In this document: positions 4,984 to 5,736 of the stretch, in pieces
How positions within the stretch are numbered: the first letter of the stretch is position 1
How the letters are laid out: each line of letters opens with the position of its first letter
NCBI GenBank assembly: GCA_002746365.1
Contig: NVWZ01000005.1
Location: 30,220 to 35,955 of the forward strand
Origin: Thiotrichaceae bacterium
GTDB taxonomy: Bacteria; Pseudomonadota; Gammaproteobacteria; SZUA-229
Reading direction: 5' to 3'
Length of the DNA: 5,736 nucleotides
Translations under genes and position numbers: made by a program
Notes under the pieces: model-generated
Seen by the model: the letters and a program-made list of their open reading frames with translations, nothing else
Told to the model about the DNA's origin: nothing
Database searches by the model: none

Positions 4984-5736
4984 TTACGCATGTTTTACTT
5001 TTGTATCAACAACGTGCTGTAACCAATGATTGGCCTCTATCGTATTTAGTGGTTTACTAAATAAAAACCCCTGGATTATTTCACCATTTAATTTTTTTAT
5101 TTCTTCGAGTTCAGCTTCGGTCTCAATGCCTTCAAATATATTTTTCATATCCAGGCTTTTGCTCATAGTGACAATCGCTTTTACGATACTTTGTAAGCTG
5201 CTGTTTTCATCGATATTACGTATTAGTGATTTATCGATTTTTATAATATCTATCGGCAGTCGCGCAAGATAACTCATCGAAGTGTAACCGGTTCCAAAAT
5301 CGTCGAGTGCAATTGCGCAACCTATCGAATGCAACTCATCGAGGAATAATTTGGTTTTATCAAAATCATTTATTAATAGTGTTTCAGTAATTTCAAACTC
5401 TATTTTTGATGGAGCAATATCACTCATATTTATTTCATTTTTAACAAAATTTACAAATCCTAAATCATTACACTGTAATGCTGACAGGTTTATCGAGAAA
5501 CAAACGTTTTCATCGCGATGTAAACTAACAAATGAGAATACCTGGCGAACAATCCATTCTCCTACTGAATAGATTAACCCTGTCTCTTCTAGTAAAGGGA
5601 TAAATCGGTCGGGTGGAATCTCTCCGTATTTATTATTATTCCAACGAATAAGAGACTCAAAACCTGTCGTCACATTGGTAGTGCAATTAATTTGCGGTTG
5701 ATAGACCATGTAAAACTCATCGTTTTTAAGTGCACT
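4984..5736 (-). CDS. EAL-domain c-di-GMP phosphodiesterase, C-terminal part (gene continues past right edge)
   Basis: The 250 visible residues are an essentially complete EAL domain ending at TAA (4984-4986). Numbering from the first visible residue, the metal and catalytic positions are present: Glu27 in ESL (the EAL signature), Asn83 in INLSA, Glu115 in EIT, Asp145-Asp146 in DDFGTGY, Lys166 in KID, Glu202 in EGIET and Gln222 in QGF. Active c-di-GMP hydrolysis to pGpG is therefore likely. The internal ATG at 5707-5709 is not the true start: upstream codons to the edge read ALKNDEFYMVYQPQ, which is the normal beginning of an EAL domain, so regulatory or GGDEF domains probably lie beyond the window. 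It converges on the methyltransferase gene with a 27-bp gap lacking a clear hairpin. RpfR, the PAS-GGDEF-EAL DSF receptor, is one possible identity that the fragment cannot settle. Confidence 0.93.
   Translation of the reverse strand, partial: SALKNDEFYMVYQPQINCTTNVTTGFESLIRWNNNKYGEIPPDRFIPLLEETGLIYSVGEWIVRQVFSFVSLHRDENVCFSINLSALQCNDLGFVNFVKNEINMSDIAPSKIEFEITETLLINDFDKTKLFLDELHSIGCAIALDDFGTGYTSMSYLARLPIDIIKIDKSLIRNIDENSSLQSIVKAIVTMSKSLDMKNIFEGIETEAELEEIKKLNGEIIQGFLFSKPLNTIEANHWLQHVVDTKVKHA

Noticed and set aside
5707..5709. ATG as the start of the EAL protein.
   Set aside because: The frame stays open to the window edge and the upstream codons encode the conserved beginning of an EAL domain (ALKNDEFYMVYQPQ).

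Overview
The window looks like chromosomal DNA from a Proteobacterium, most likely a gammaproteobacterium of moderate to low GC. The basis is the mix of an RpfF-type crotonase, a FabF/NodE-type ketosynthase, a c-di-GMP EAL protein and compact gene spacing. No rRNA, tRNA, insertion sequence, integrase or CRISPR array is visible.

Layout, left to right. Positions 2-121 (+) hold what may be the last 39 codons of a gene that enters from the left. It converges on a minus-strand membrane-anchored PlsC-type acyltransferase (129-911). A 137-bp gap (912-1048) carries a near-perfect 22-bp palindrome. Next, also on the minus strand, is an RpfF-family enoyl-CoA hydratase homologue (1049-2092), the enzyme type that makes cis-2-unsaturated diffusible signal factor (DSF) fatty acids. 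A 335-bp AT-rich divergent intergenic region (2093-2427) follows. A tight plus-strand operon then runs away from it: acyl carrier protein (2428-2655), NodE-like beta-ketoacyl-ACP synthase (2676-3890) and a cyclopropane-fatty-acid-synthase-like SAM methyltransferase (3898-4956). The window closes with the C-terminal EAL domain of a minus-strand protein (4984 to beyond 5736) that converges on the methyltransferase.

How the genes may work together (inference): a dedicated ACP and ketosynthase would build a specialised acyl-ACP, the methyltransferase could modify the chain, RpfF could dehydrate and hydrolyse an acyl-ACP to a cis-2-enoic acid signal, and the PlsC-like protein could move an acyl chain onto a lipid. 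The EAL protein is a candidate c-di-GMP output, since DSF systems commonly signal through c-di-GMP turnover. Each family assignment rests on recognisable motifs. The joint pathway is a hypothesis from gene neighbourhood. Both gene-free gaps around rpfF contain the octamer GTACGTAC inside a palindrome, which suggests a shared operator.
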